Positions 23,232 to 31,383 of a stretch of 43,800 nt of DNA are shown here, piece after piece. A program made the translations under genes and the position numbers. The notes under the pieces were generated by a model. That model was given only the letters and a program-made list of their open reading frames with translations. It was not told the origin of the DNA and searched no databases. The DNA comes from JBOFSQ01 sp051651625 (lineage in GTDB: Bacteria > Planctomycetota > Planctomycetia > Pirellulales > Thermoguttaceae): NCBI GenBank assembly GCA_051651625.1, contig JBOFSQ010000092.1, positions 1 through 43,800 of the forward strand. Reading direction: 5' to 3'. The first letter of the stretch is position 1. Every line of letters begins with the position of its first letter.

Positions 23232-24305
23232 ATGGACGCGAGTGAACTTCACGCTGAATCCGAATTAAGTACCGACGACGCAAAACAGGGCAACATTTTC
23301 GACACCTTCGTCAAGGAGATGTTCGGGATGATTGTTGTCTTCGTTGACTTTCTCGTCAACTACGCGGAGGCCGAGTTTGTCGAAGAGATCGACCTTTCAC
23401 ACATTCAGTCCGAGCCGACGCACTACAGCGGCCAACATGGTGACGAGCGCATTGTCGATTTGGTGTTTAAGTGTCCGCTCAAACACGGTGGCAACGCGAT
23501 GGCGGCCATCATTTTTGAGCACCAAACCGAGTCACTTACGCACATTCCGCGCAAGCTGCTGAAGTACATTAGTGCGGTTTGGGAGGGTGAATTCCGCGCG
23601 GGAGTGCCGCTCTCAATTCCATATTTCCTCGTACTGCGAACAGGCAAGAAGCCACATCGTAAACCGTATCCGTCGCTCGTTGACCAGTTTTTGAAGTACA
23701 GTTCTGGTCGCATGCTCGCTTCGGTGCCGCGCTTTGATTACCTCGTTATTGACGTTCCATCACTTGACTTGAAAACGCTTCCCGGCGGCCCGGTTTTGCG
23801 GTTGAGTTTGGGGATTCTCAAAGCGTCGATTGCTGGCACGGACGAAGAGTTGGCGGCGGTACTTTCCGTACTCGATGAGATCGGCGAAGGGAACGACGAT
23901 TTACACAAAGAAATCTTTCTCAAAGTGATGACGTTTTTGTCTCGCGTTCGCAAATCGCAGCGGCGTCCGCTTGACGTTGCCACGATCAAGAAAATTCTTC
24001 CACCAAAGGAGCACCCAATGATTCTCTCAATTTTTGATGAAAAGTTTTTGGAAGGAAAAACTACTGGCTTCGCCGAAGGTGAAGCACGCGGCGAAGCGCG
24101 AGGTGAAGCACGAGGTGAAGCACGAGGCGTGGTGCGTGGCGCGGCGCGGGCACTCATTCGCATCCTCAACAAGCGACTTGGCGCAGTGCCGCAGCGTGTC
24201 GAAGACCGCGTGATGGAGATTCGAGATTTAGTCGTCATAGAATCGCTCACGGAGTTTGCCATAACGTGTGCGTCGCTCGAAGAATTCGAGGACGCACTGC
24301 GGTGA
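23232..24305 (+). CDS. Rpn-like PD-(D/E)XK nuclease family protein
   Basis: A 357-residue protein. The N-terminal domain shows the PD-(D/E)XK pattern of recombination-promoting nucleases and transposase-like relatives: FVKEMFG near residue 30, ERIVDLVFK with Asp76, and AAIIFEHQTES with Glu96-x-Gln98. A lysine in VFK near Asp76 may complete the site. The C-terminal part carries four GEAR tetrapeptides (about 283-298) encoded by a 12-bp tandem repeat, followed by a helical RVEDRVMEIRDLVVIESL. Such glycine/charged linkers are usual in this family. Its stop overlaps the GTG start of the histidine kinase (GTGA). DNA cleavage is inferred from the family. Confidence 0.8.
   Translation: MDASELHAESELSTDDAKQGNIFDTFVKEMFGMIVVFVDFLVNYAEAEFVEEIDLSHIQSEPTHYSGQHGDERIVDLVFKCPLKHGGNAMAAIIFEHQTESLTHIPRKLLKYISAVWEGEFRAGVPLSIPYFLVLRTGKKPHRKPYPSLVDQFLKYSSGRMLASVPRFDYLVIDVPSLDLKTLPGGPVLRLSLGILKASIAGTDEELAAVLSVLDEIGEGNDDLHKEIFLKVMTFLSRVRKSQRRPLDVATIKKILPPKEHPMILSIFDEKFLEGKTTGFAEGEARGEARGEARGEARGVVRGAARALIRILNKRLGAVPQRVEDRVMEIRDLVVIESLTEFAITCASLEEFEDALR
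24078..24125 (+). repeat. Four tandem copies of a 12-bp codon repeat
   Basis: Four units of GGTGAAGCACGA-type sequence (first two with synonymous differences, last two identical) encode GEAR x4 within the Rpn-like gene. Each unit is 12 bp, so copy-number change keeps frame. Confidence 0.85.
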
Positions 24306-25057
24306 AAAATACCGAGTCATCAGTGATTGGCTACTGTTTCCAAACTGGTCTAATGGCATCTTGTCCCGCAGATTCTAGTGAGTATACCACCACGCTGGAG
24401 CGAATGAAACTCGACGCACTCGCCGAGTTCGCTGCTGGTGCCGGGCACGAAATCAACAATCCGCTTGCGACGATCTTGGGTCATGCGCAAACGCTCCTCG
24501 CACGCACCGACGACGAAGCGACGAAGCGCACACTCGGTCAAATATGTGCGCAAGTTCGCCGCGCACACGAAATGATCGCCGACCTGCGTCTCTTCTCACG
24601 TCCACCGAAACCAGAGTTTTTCAACTTCTCACTTCGGACTCTGCTCGAAGAGATTGCAACTGCGGCGAATGTTCAACTTGTCGTGGACGGTTTGCACGAA
24701 TGCGAGATATGTTCCGATCCGGTACAGCTTCGCGTCGCACTCGACGCGATTCTCAAGAACGCCATCGAAGCGACGAACGGCGAACCGAACGCGGTGCGAC
24801 TCTCGTGCCGTGTACACGGCGAAACATCGGTGCGGATCGCCGTCGATGACGGCGGTGCGGGGATTCCGCCGGAGATTCGTTCACTCATTTTCGACCCGTA
24901 TTTTTCAGGTCGTCAGGCCGGACGCGGACTCGGATTCGGTCTCTGCAAAGCGTGGAAGATCGCCGAACAACTCGGCGGAACGCTCACAGTCGAAGACAGC
25001 GACCTCGGCGGCGCACGATTCGTGCTCACGCTGCACAAAACACCATACAACGAATGA
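24302..25057 (+). CDS. Soluble sensor-type histidine kinase
   Basis: A 251-residue protein starting at GTG 24302, which overlaps the previous stop; an internal ATG at 24353 is an alternative start. The HisKA-like segment reads GAGHEINNPLATILGHAQTL, with phosphoacceptor His49 (numbered from the GTG). The ATP-binding part has the N box DAILKNAIEAT, G1 DDGGAGIP, F box FDPYFSGRQ and G2 GRGLGFGLCKAWKIAEQLGG. It has no membrane segments and no sensor domain beyond a short N-terminus, and no response regulator is adjacent. It may act with a distant partner or be input-driven by the short N-terminal region. Confidence 0.85.
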   Translation: MKNTESSVIGYCFQTGLMASCPADSSEYTTTLERMKLDALAEFAAGAGHEINNPLATILGHAQTLLARTDDEATKRTLGQICAQVRRAHEMIADLRLFSRPPKPEFFNFSLRTLLEEIATAANVQLVVDGLHECEICSDPVQLRVALDAILKNAIEATNGEPNAVRLSCRVHGETSVRIAVDDGGAGIPPEIRSLIFDPYFSGRQAGRGLGFGLCKAWKIAEQLGGTLTVEDSDLGGARFVLTLHKTPYNE

Positions 25058-25064
25058 CGTTGCC

Positions 25065-26000
25065 ATGCAAACCGCAAACCTCCAGACCAGTTTCGCACTC
25101 TGTCGCGCGCGGACACTCGCGGCGCGGTCTAATTTGACGGTTGCGTTTCGCTTGCTGCCGACAGAAAAACGTCGCGCGATGGAAGTTCTCTACGCCTGCA
25201 TGCGTTACACCGACGACCTCGCCGACTCGCCAAACACAAGCATCGCAAACAACTCGCAACAACTCGATGTCTGGCGCAACGCAGTTCTGGCATATCTCGT
25301 ACTCCGCGAGAGCAATATGATTATAATGTCGCGTTTTCCAGCACTGGCCGACGGCGTTGCGATCCTTCCCGCCGTTCGTTGGATGGTCGATACTTTCAAC
25401 ATTCCGCCTACCACAATTTTGCAAGTGATCGAAGGCGCGAAGTCCGACACGCATCCGCAGCGGTTTCGCACGTTTGACGACGTAGCGGCGTACTGTCACC
25501 TCGTCGCTACAGCCGTCGGCCACGCCTCGCTGGCGATCTGGGGGACACGCGAACCGTTAACGTCGCCACAAATTGTTGAAGCGGCGAATGCGTGCGGACT
25601 GGCGTTTCAGTGGACGAACATTCTCCGCGACCAAGTCGAAGACGCGCAGTGCGGTCGCCTCTACTTGCCAATCGACGAGATCGAACAGTGCGGACTCACG
25701 GAAGCAGAACTGCTCGCGTGGCTGGAAGACCCGTTACGCGATGCTGGAGAAGTTCACGCAAAATGGCTACAACTCATGTCGCACCAGTTTGAACGCTGCG
25801 AACGCTTCTTCAGTGACGCGGCGTTACTCGCGCCGCTGATTGACGCCGATTCGCGTTCTCTGTTTCGCGCGATGTTCGGTGCGTATCAGACGCTCTTTCG
25901 CATCATGCAACGTTCACCGGAGCGGATTCTTGCGCAGCGAGTCCGTCTCTCCGCATGGGACAAACTCTGCCTCGCCGTGCGCGGCGTGTTGAAGTTGTAA
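25065..26000 (+). CDS. Squalene/phytoene synthase family protein
   Basis: A 311-residue protein starting at ATG 25065; the frame is open farther upstream but overlaps the kinase gene. The two aspartate-rich prenyl-diphosphate binding motifs are YTDDLAD (Asp50, Asp51, Asp54) and NILRDQVEDA (Asp189, Asp193), with GRLYLP after the second as in the family. It condenses two prenyl diphosphates; in bacteria the HpnC/HpnD members make (hydroxy)squalene precursors for hopanoids, and others make carotenoid precursors. Which one this is cannot be settled. The 3' end overlaps plsC on the other strand by 87 bp. Confidence 0.85.
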   Translation: MQTANLQTSFALCRARTLAARSNLTVAFRLLPTEKRRAMEVLYACMRYTDDLADSPNTSIANNSQQLDVWRNAVLAYLVLRESNMIIMSRFPALADGVAILPAVRWMVDTFNIPPTTILQVIEGAKSDTHPQRFRTFDDVAAYCHLVATAVGHASLAIWGTREPLTSPQIVEAANACGLAFQWTNILRDQVEDAQCGRLYLPIDEIEQCGLTEAELLAWLEDPLRDAGEVHAKWLQLMSHQFERCERFFSDAALLAPLIDADSRSLFRAMFGAYQTLFRIMQRSPERILAQRVRLSAWDKLCLAVRGVLKL

Positions 26001-26666
26001 CGCAGCATAAAGCTCGCGGATTTGCGATTCGACGCGGCTGTGCAATTCTGTTTCGGTGAGCGAGACGTATTCTTCGTATGGAATTGGCGTTCCCAAAGCG
26101 ACGCGGATTGAACCGTGCAGATGCGGCAAACGCTGCGTTCGCGGCCACGCCTCGAAGCATCCGGCGATTGCCGTCGGTAAAATCGTTGCGCGACTTCGTA
26201 CCGCGAGAGTGAGAAACCCAGACTTGAACGCTCCGATCTCGCCAGTGAATGTCCGCGAACCTTCGGGGAAGATGAGAAGTGCTTCACCGCGTTTGAGACG
26301 CCGAAGCGATTCTTTGATTCCGGCGTAGCCGATCCCTTCTTGGTCGAGCGGGATGGCGTCGAGGAGGTTTATCAGCCACGCGAACGGCTTGAACCGGAAT
26401 AGCGTCTTGCGGGCCAAGAAGTTCAGCGGACGATTCAAAATCGCAGCGGCGATGAGCGGCGGGTCGAAGTGGCTCTGATGATTCGAGACAACCAGCATCG
26501 GTCCCGACTTCGGAACGTTTTCGCGTCCCCAAAATCGAACACCGTATAAGACGAGAAAGAAGAGAACGACTGGGAATCGCGCGACTTCGTAGGCGAGTCG
26601 CCGCAACCATCGTGGCGGAGAAGCTGGAGATTCAGTGCGAAGATTCGTTGGGGCTGGCGTAGACAT
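25914..26666 (-). CDS. plsC: 1-acyl-sn-glycerol-3-phosphate acyltransferase
   Basis: A 250-residue protein. The catalytic HX4D motif is N-His63-Q-S-H-F-Asp68-P, and the glycerol-3-phosphate binding motif is FPEGSR (133-138). A hydrophobic segment at about 31-45 would anchor it to the membrane. It adds the second acyl chain in phosphatidic acid synthesis. The family is usually 240-260 residues, so this is complete. Its last 87 coding bases run convergently into the 3' end of the squalene/phytoene synthase gene, so the two C-termini share DNA on opposite strands; both C-terminal tails could be somewhat unconserved. Confidence 0.88.
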   Translation of the reverse strand: MSTPAPTNLRTESPASPPRWLRRLAYEVARFPVVLFFLVLYGVRFWGRENVPKSGPMLVVSNHQSHFDPPLIAAAILNRPLNFLARKTLFRFKPFAWLINLLDAIPLDQEGIGYAGIKESLRRLKRGEALLIFPEGSRTFTGEIGAFKSGFLTLAVRSRATILPTAIAGCFEAWPRTQRLPHLHGSIRVALGTPIPYEEYVSLTETELHSRVESQIRELYAALQLQHAAHGEAEFVPCGETDSLRKNPLR

Positions 26667-26720
26667 CGCGGCAAAGGATACCGCAGACGTTCATTCTGTC
26701 AACATGTCTTTTGGCCCGCC

Positions 26721-26748
26721 TTGAGTTTTTCTCGCTTTGGGGTAAACT
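26721..26748 (+). promoter_or_regulatory. Candidate sigma70-type promoter of gap
   Basis: TTGAGT (26721-26726), a 16-bp spacer and TAAACT (26743-26748). The ATG at 26849 leaves an untranslated leader of roughly 95 bases. Motif and spacing only. Confidence 0.4.
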
Positions 26749-26848
26749 GCCTATCCGTTCTCGCCGTTTGTCGCGTGGGCAAACAGTTATGCTGGCGATT
26801 GGCGGTGAATCCGTTTCTGTCCTCTCAATTCAAGAAGGAGAAGTCTCA

Positions 26849-27865
26849 ATGGGAATCAAAGTTGGTATCAATGGTTTTGGTCGGATCGGTCGCCTCGTCT
26901 TTCGCCGGATGATGGAGACGCCGGGAAAGTTTGACGTCGTCGGGATTAACGACCTCACCGACACCGAGACGCTTCGCGTCTTGCTCAAGTATGACAGCAC
27001 ACACCGCCGCTTTCCGGGGAAGGTCGAGTGCGACGAATCGAATCTCATCGTCAACGGCGTGAAGATTCCGATCTTCAAAAACACGAACCCCGCAGAAATT
27101 CCGTGGGGAAAAGTTGGTGCCGACATCGTTCTCGAATCAACCGGTAAGTTCACAACCCGCAAAGGCGAAAAACCCGGATTCGACTCCCACCTCGACGCCG
27201 GTGCAAAGCGCGTCGTGATTTCCGCTCCGGCGAAGGGTGCCGATTTGACGTGCGTTCTCGGCGTCAACGACGAGAAGCTGACCAAAGACGTTATCTGCGT
27301 CTCGAACGCAAGCTGCACGACGAACTGCCTCGCGCCGGTTGCCAAGGCGATCTTCGACAAGTTCGGAATCGTCCGCGGACTTATGACGACCGTTCACAGC
27401 TACACCAACGACCAAGTCGTTCTTGACATTCCTTACAAGAACATCTATCGCGGTCGTGCTGCGGCACTCAACATCATCCCGACGACGACCGGTGCCGCTG
27501 AAGCCGTTGGCGAAGTGATTCCCGAAGTCAAAGGGAAGCTGACCGGTTACGCCCTCCGCGTCCCGACGCCAACCGGTTCGTGCGTTGACCTCGTCGTCGA
27601 GACGGCGAAGCCTGTCACCGTTGACGCCGTAAACGCCGCGATCAAAGAGTACGCCGAAGGGAAGATGAAGGGGATTCTCTCGTACTGCACCGATCCGGTC
27701 GTCTTGTCCGACATTGTTGGCGACAGCCACAGCAGCATCTTCGTCCCCGAATGGACGCGAGTTATGTCCGACACTATGGTGAAGGTCTTGTCGTGGTACG
27801 ACAACGAATGGGGGTACAGTTGCCGCAGCGTCGATCTCATTGAGAAGTTTGGGAAGATGATCTAG
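26849..27865 (+). CDS. gap: Glyceraldehyde-3-phosphate dehydrogenase, type I
   Basis: A 338-residue protein. It oxidises glyceraldehyde-3-phosphate with NAD and phosphate in glycolysis. The Rossmann start is KVGINGFGRIGR; the active site is SNASCTTNC with nucleophile Cys156; later segments are TVHSYTNDQ, GRAAALNIIPTTTGAA, LTGYALRVPTPTGS and SWYDNEWGYSCR. The frame opens at 26711, but the ATG at 26849 is preceded by AAGGAG at 26835-26840 and starts the family alignment. Length matches the family (330-340). A hairpin lies after the stop. Confidence 0.95.
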   Translation: MGIKVGINGFGRIGRLVFRRMMETPGKFDVVGINDLTDTETLRVLLKYDSTHRRFPGKVECDESNLIVNGVKIPIFKNTNPAEIPWGKVGADIVLESTGKFTTRKGEKPGFDSHLDAGAKRVVISAPAKGADLTCVLGVNDEKLTKDVICVSNASCTTNCLAPVAKAIFDKFGIVRGLMTTVHSYTNDQVVLDIPYKNIYRGRAAALNIIPTTTGAAEAVGEVIPEVKGKLTGYALRVPTPTGSCVDLVVETAKPVTVDAVNAAIKEYAEGKMKGILSYCTDPVVLSDIVGDSHSSIFVPEWTRVMSDTMVKVLSWYDNEWGYSCRSVDLIEKFGKMI

Positions 27866-27888
27866 CGTGATGTTTCCCGCGATCAATT

Positions 27889-27916
27889 CGGCGGTCGCTG
27901 GCAACGGTGACCGCCG
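27889..27916 (+). terminator. Stem-loop after gap
   Basis: CGGCGGTC (27889-27896) pairs with GACCGCCG (27909-27916), with a 12-base loop and flanking CAAT/ATTG that could extend the stem. No T run follows, so it is either a weak terminator or a 3'-end-protecting structure. The next gene starts 30 bases later. Confidence 0.45.
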
Positions 27917-27946
27917 TGTATTGGTTGCGTGAAAGGAGGGAAGTAG

Positions 27947-28153
27947 ATGTCTTGGCTGATTGATTTCTTTTTTTGTTCCATACCTGCATCTGTCAGTGAA
28001 GAGCAGCGTACCCGTGATCGCCATCGCCGTGTCAAACGGATTGTGAGCAGTCTGGCACGCGGGAATGTCTCGCTCCAACGTGGCGACTACATCACCTCGC
28101 CCGATATTGAACGTTTGCGTGAGGCCAACCGGATTTACGATTTCAGTAAGTAA
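27947..28153 (+). CDS. Hypothetical small protein, first gene of a pair
   Basis: A 68-residue protein with a strong AAAGGAGG ribosome site. A hydrophobic N-terminus (MSWLIDFFFCSIPASV) is followed by a strongly basic region RTRDRHRRVKRIVSSLARGNVSLQRG and ends DIERLREANRIYDFSK. No domain is recognised. The next gene begins three bases after its stop, so the two form an operon. The hydrophobic start may anchor it to the membrane. Function unknown. Confidence 0.6.
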   Translation: MSWLIDFFFCSIPASVSEEQRTRDRHRRVKRIVSSLARGNVSLQRGDYITSPDIERLREANRIYDFSK

Positions 28154-28156
28154 GTC

Positions 28157-28753
28157 ATGAGTGAAAACTTCTTCGTACTTTTTGAAACGGCAGAGCGGCA
28201 CATCAAAGGTGCGGAGCGGTTGTTTCAGGGAGAGTGTTTCGGCGGAGACGTGGCAGCGGTTCAGGGTTTGCTCTTTCCTGCTGTCAACGAATTGCGGTAC
28301 GCTGGGTTTCACTTTGCCAAATCAGTCTCTACTACAGATGCGGACGAAAAAGCAGTTGAACTGGAAAAAGCGGTGCGGCACTGCCAGCGGGCGAGCCTTG
28401 ACGCCAACGACGCGCAGTTGCAATTTTTGCTCGGTGAATGTCGCCAGTTCAAAAACGACTACAGAATGATCTGTATCGGTGGTGTCGTCAATGAGTATCT
28501 GGGCGACTGTACCGAGCTGAATCGGATCAACAGGTCACTCAACACCACCGAGCGCAGTGAGATCAGCTTGGAAGATTTGGAATGCTGGCGTAACTTGCTG
28601 GTCGCCATCGTCGAACGCTGGACGATGGCGCGAGAAGAACTCAACAAAATCGTCGATGACATTCGACGTGAACACAGTTACCGCCTCTTGCAAATCTTTA
28701 TCGGTGTGCTTGCCATTGTAGCGAGTATTGTGTGTGCTGTGTTCTGGCAGTAG
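28157..28753 (+). CDS. Hypothetical tail-anchored protein, second gene of a pair
   Basis: A 198-residue helical protein with no recognised family. Residues 1-170 are soluble and rich in charged helices (FETAERHIKGAERLF, KAVELEKAVRHCQRASLDANDAQLQFLLGEC, LEDLECWRNLLVAIVERW). Residues 176-197 form one hydrophobic helix ending FWQ at the C-terminus, so it is probably tail-anchored with the helical domain in the cytoplasm. It begins three bases after the 68-codon gene. Function unknown. Confidence 0.6.
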   Translation: MSENFFVLFETAERHIKGAERLFQGECFGGDVAAVQGLLFPAVNELRYAGFHFAKSVSTTDADEKAVELEKAVRHCQRASLDANDAQLQFLLGECRQFKNDYRMICIGGVVNEYLGDCTELNRINRSLNTTERSEISLEDLECWRNLLVAIVERWTMAREELNKIVDDIRREHSYRLLQIFIGVLAIVASIVCAVFWQ

Positions 28754-28865
28754 GCGAATGATTTGTTACACTCTATACCGTAAACGGGGGCAATTTGTCT
28801 GTCGGCACCACAATGGCAGGACATTTTCACCCCGTTTTGAGTATACACACCAAAATGGTCTCGCA

Positions 28866-29972
28866 ATGTCATTCTCTCGATGCAGCTTTTATTCACTCGT
28901 TCTCGTGATGGTTGTCGCTTGTTCAGAAGTGATGACGATGCAGACCTTTTCTGCTGACCCGAAAGTTTTGTATCCGACGCCAGAGGGCGTTTCGTCGATT
29001 ACGTCGCCGGAAGTTTCGCCGATTGCGTCGCCGAAAATGAAGTGGGCCGACGCCTCGAAAAAGGCCGACGATAGCGGCAGCCCCGTCGCGTATTCCAAAG
29101 ACCCAAGCGTAGTGCATTTCAAAGACCGCTACTTGATGTACTTCTCGCTCCCGCCAGATTCGCGTGAAAAGAAAACGTATGGCTGGACCATCGGTATCGC
29201 CGAGAGCCGCGATCTTGTTCACTGGAAAACGATTGCGGAACTGTCTCCGATGCAAAGTTGCGACGCGAAAGGGTTGTGTGCCCCTTGCGCCAAAGTTTGG
29301 GACGGCAAAGTACATCTTTTTTATCAGACGTATGGCAACGGTAAAGACGATGCCATCTGTTATGCGTCTTCGGAAAACGGCGTCGATTTCAAGCCGCACG
29401 CAGACAACCCAATCTTCCGGCCTTCCGGCAATTACACTTGTGGCCGCGCGATTGACGCCGACGCATTTCTTTTTAGCGGCAAACTCTTTCTCTACGCCGC
29501 CACACGCGACCGCGAGATGAAGGTGCAAAAAATCGTCGTCGCCACCGCCGATCCTACTTCCGATCTCTCGCCGAAATGTTGGACGCAGCCTGTCCAAGCT
29601 GCAATTTTGGAACCGGAATTGCCGTGGGAAACGAACTGCATCGAAGCTCCAACCATCTGCCAGCGCGGCGACGCCTTGATCATGTTTTACGCCGGTGGTT
29701 ACAACAACGATCCACAACAGATCGGCGTCGCTCGAAGTACCGATGGTATCAACTGGACTCGTTGTTGGTCGGTACCGTTCATTCCAAACGGCCCGAAAGG
29801 TTCGTGGAACTCTTCCGAGTCGGGTCATCCGGGCGTGTTCGTCGATGACGATGGCCGGACATACCTGTTCTACCAAGGCAACCCCGACAAAGGCCGCACT
29901 TGGCTCTTGTCACAACTTGAAGTCGGCTGGGAAAACGACGTGCCATACGTCATCGTTCCCGAAACGAAATGA
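28866..29972 (+). CDS. Exported five-bladed beta-propeller hydrolase-like protein (GH43/GH117-like)
   Basis: A 368-residue protein. The ATG at 28866 starts a lipoprotein-like signal MSFSRCSFYSLVLVMVVAC with possible lipidated Cys19; the frame is open upstream to 28728, without a signal there. The mature domain has the repeating pattern of GH43/GH117/GH32-like propellers: AYSKDPSVVHFKDRYLMYFS, GWTIGIAESRDLVHWKTIAEL, AKVWDGKVHLFYQTYG, DAICYASSENGVDFKPHADNPIF, CIEAPTICQRGDALIMFYAGG and GVARSTDGINWTRC. The Asp in SKDPS, and Glu in IEAPT, are plausible catalytic or metal residues. It should act on extracellular glycans; the substrate is unknown. Confidence 0.7.
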   Translation: MSFSRCSFYSLVLVMVVACSEVMTMQTFSADPKVLYPTPEGVSSITSPEVSPIASPKMKWADASKKADDSGSPVAYSKDPSVVHFKDRYLMYFSLPPDSREKKTYGWTIGIAESRDLVHWKTIAELSPMQSCDAKGLCAPCAKVWDGKVHLFYQTYGNGKDDAICYASSENGVDFKPHADNPIFRPSGNYTCGRAIDADAFLFSGKLFLYAATRDREMKVQKIVVATADPTSDLSPKCWTQPVQAAILEPELPWETNCIEAPTICQRGDALIMFYAGGYNNDPQQIGVARSTDGINWTRCWSVPFIPNGPKGSWNSSESGHPGVFVDDDGRTYLFYQGNPDKGRTWLLSQLEVGWENDVPYVIVPETK

Positions 29973-30039
29973 GGAACGTATGCAACAGCGGCGACGGGAC
30001 GAAGGATAGAACTTCACTACGCCCCATTGACAGCAGGCA

Positions 30040-31161
30040 TCATTCCCGTTCCCGCAGCAATTCGGCGTAACCGGTGAGTCCGATCTCCATGCTGCGGCCT
30101 TGCAACTCAAACTTCGTCGTCACAGGAAGGAAGTTTTTGCTAACGAGTTTGTTGAGTTCGTCGCAGAGCGAGTTGCGTGTGTAACTCTGCTTGAGACGTT
30201 GGTACAAACTTTCGAGCGTGAACTTCTTGCTCTGCTTAACCACCTCAGCCATCTCGGCAAAAAGCGATTCCTGTGATCCGTGACGCATGTAAAACTCAAA
30301 GTTTCCGATTCGCATTTCACGCTGAACGGCAAGCAACTTGTCAAAATCGCTGTCGGCGACTTTGCCATTTTTTGCATTGTCACGAAGCAGGTCGAGAAAG
30401 TCGCTGATTTCCCAGCAACTGCCGCCGAAAAAGTCCCACATCTTGTCGATCTGTTTTGGTGACAGTTTATACGATGTGATTCCGCTCTCTTTTTCAAGGT
30501 GTGTAAGCCAACCGTAAACGTCGTCCTTGCTCAAGTATTCGACTTCAAAAAACGTAGACGTCTTTTTGAGTTTACTGTCGTCGTAAATTCGCTGCAAGAA
30601 GTGGCCGTCGCTGCTTGCGACGATCACATGGCAAAGGTGCGACTCTTTCGTCATCGCTACGAAAAAGTTGAACACCTCCGTCAAGAGCAAACGCTGACGC
30701 TTCATGTAGATGCCTTCGAGTGCTTGCAGTTCGTCGATGATGATAATCGGACGCAATCCTTCCGCGTTGAGTTTCTGAAGCTGCCGCTTCATTATCATGA
30801 ACGGATTGATTTTGTTGTTCTCAAGCTCGGTGAGCGTCTTGCGTTCGACGCCAAACAACTTAAAATCGACACTCATTCGCGTCTCTTTCGATTCCTTCTT
30901 GTCGGGAACGAGACCGAAAAAGTGCTGGATGAAGTCTTTGTATTGAACAATCAAAATTTCTCGCAGGTTAAAATACTTGACGTCGAACTCCTTCTTTTCG
31001 AGGCACTCCGCGGCGAACTTGTAGAGTAGCGTTGTCTTGCCGCTGCTCTTCGGGCCGAAGACGAACAAAATGCGTCGCGGGTCGCCGACGACGCGGTTGT
31101 GCAAATATGCAAGTTCATCTTTGCGATTGATAAACGCAATATGGTTTTCGGTGTTCATCAT
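30040..31161 (-). CDS. Orphan P-loop ATPase (archaeal-ATPase/AAA-like)
   Basis: A 373-residue protein. Walker A is FGPKSSGKTTLL (Gly36-Thr43) and Walker B is IIIIDELQAL (Asp143-Glu144), a form used by archaeal ATPase-family (PF01637-like) STAND NTPases. IVASSDGHFLQRIY may be sensor 1. The C-terminal part (about 240-373) is helical and looks like a winged-helix region: KFTLESLYQRLKQSYTRNSLCDELNKLVSKNFLP. The start is ATGATG, preceded by AGAAGGAA. It has no partner gene nearby that would suggest a conventional TA or defence module. Role unknown; it might be a regulatory or defence-related NTPase. Confidence 0.75.
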   Translation of the reverse strand: MMNTENHIAFINRKDELAYLHNRVVGDPRRILFVFGPKSSGKTTLLYKFAAECLEKKEFDVKYFNLREILIVQYKDFIQHFFGLVPDKKESKETRMSVDFKLFGVERKTLTELENNKINPFMIMKRQLQKLNAEGLRPIIIIDELQALEGIYMKRQRLLLTEVFNFFVAMTKESHLCHVIVASSDGHFLQRIYDDSKLKKTSTFFEVEYLSKDDVYGWLTHLEKESGITSYKLSPKQIDKMWDFFGGSCWEISDFLDLLRDNAKNGKVADSDFDKLLAVQREMRIGNFEFYMRHGSQESLFAEMAEVVKQSKKFTLESLYQRLKQSYTRNSLCDELNKLVSKNFLPVTTKFELQGRSMEIGLTGYAELLRERE

Positions 31162-31209
31162 CGTTCGGTTCCTTCTGTGTGTTGGACTAACTCACTGCTC
31201 ATGGCACGC

Positions 31210-31215
31210 ATTATA
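31210..31215 (-). promoter_or_regulatory. Possible -10 box of the ATPase gene
   Basis: TATAAT on the minus strand, 49 bases upstream of the start. I see no convincing -35 hexamer at the right distance. The region 31162-31383 is a divergent promoter region. Confidence 0.25.
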
Positions 31216-31298
31216 ACCGCCGCATGCGCGGTGCGTAGGGGACGTTCATGAACCACCACGCCTCCGCTATTTTGATAAACTTTTGCAAAACATTGGTG

Positions 31299-31326
31299 TT
31301 GCGGGTTGCTATCAGTGTGGTATCAT
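31299..31326 (+). promoter_or_regulatory. Candidate promoter of the FAD oxidoreductase gene
   Basis: TTGCGG (31299-31304), a 16-bp spacer and TATCAT (31321-31326). The start codon is at 31384, with AAGGAGAG at 31370-31377 as ribosome site. Moderate match to the sigma70 consensus. Confidence 0.35.
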
Positions 31327-31383
31327 GACAGACGTTCGGCAGTGCGTATCGAGAGACTGGCGACATAACAAGGAGAGATTCCA

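Noticed and set aside
23232..24305. Insertion sequence based on the transposase-like nuclease
   Set aside because: No inverted ends or target duplication flank the gene; it overlaps the histidine kinase start and looks chromosomal.
24654..25064. Upstream extension of the squalene/phytoene synthase gene
   Set aside because: It overlaps the conserved kinase domain in another frame and has no resemblance to the family; ATG 25065 fits.
27137..28312. Minus-strand open frame opposite gap (391 codons)
   Set aside because: Overlaps a housekeeping gene and two small genes; no family resemblance.
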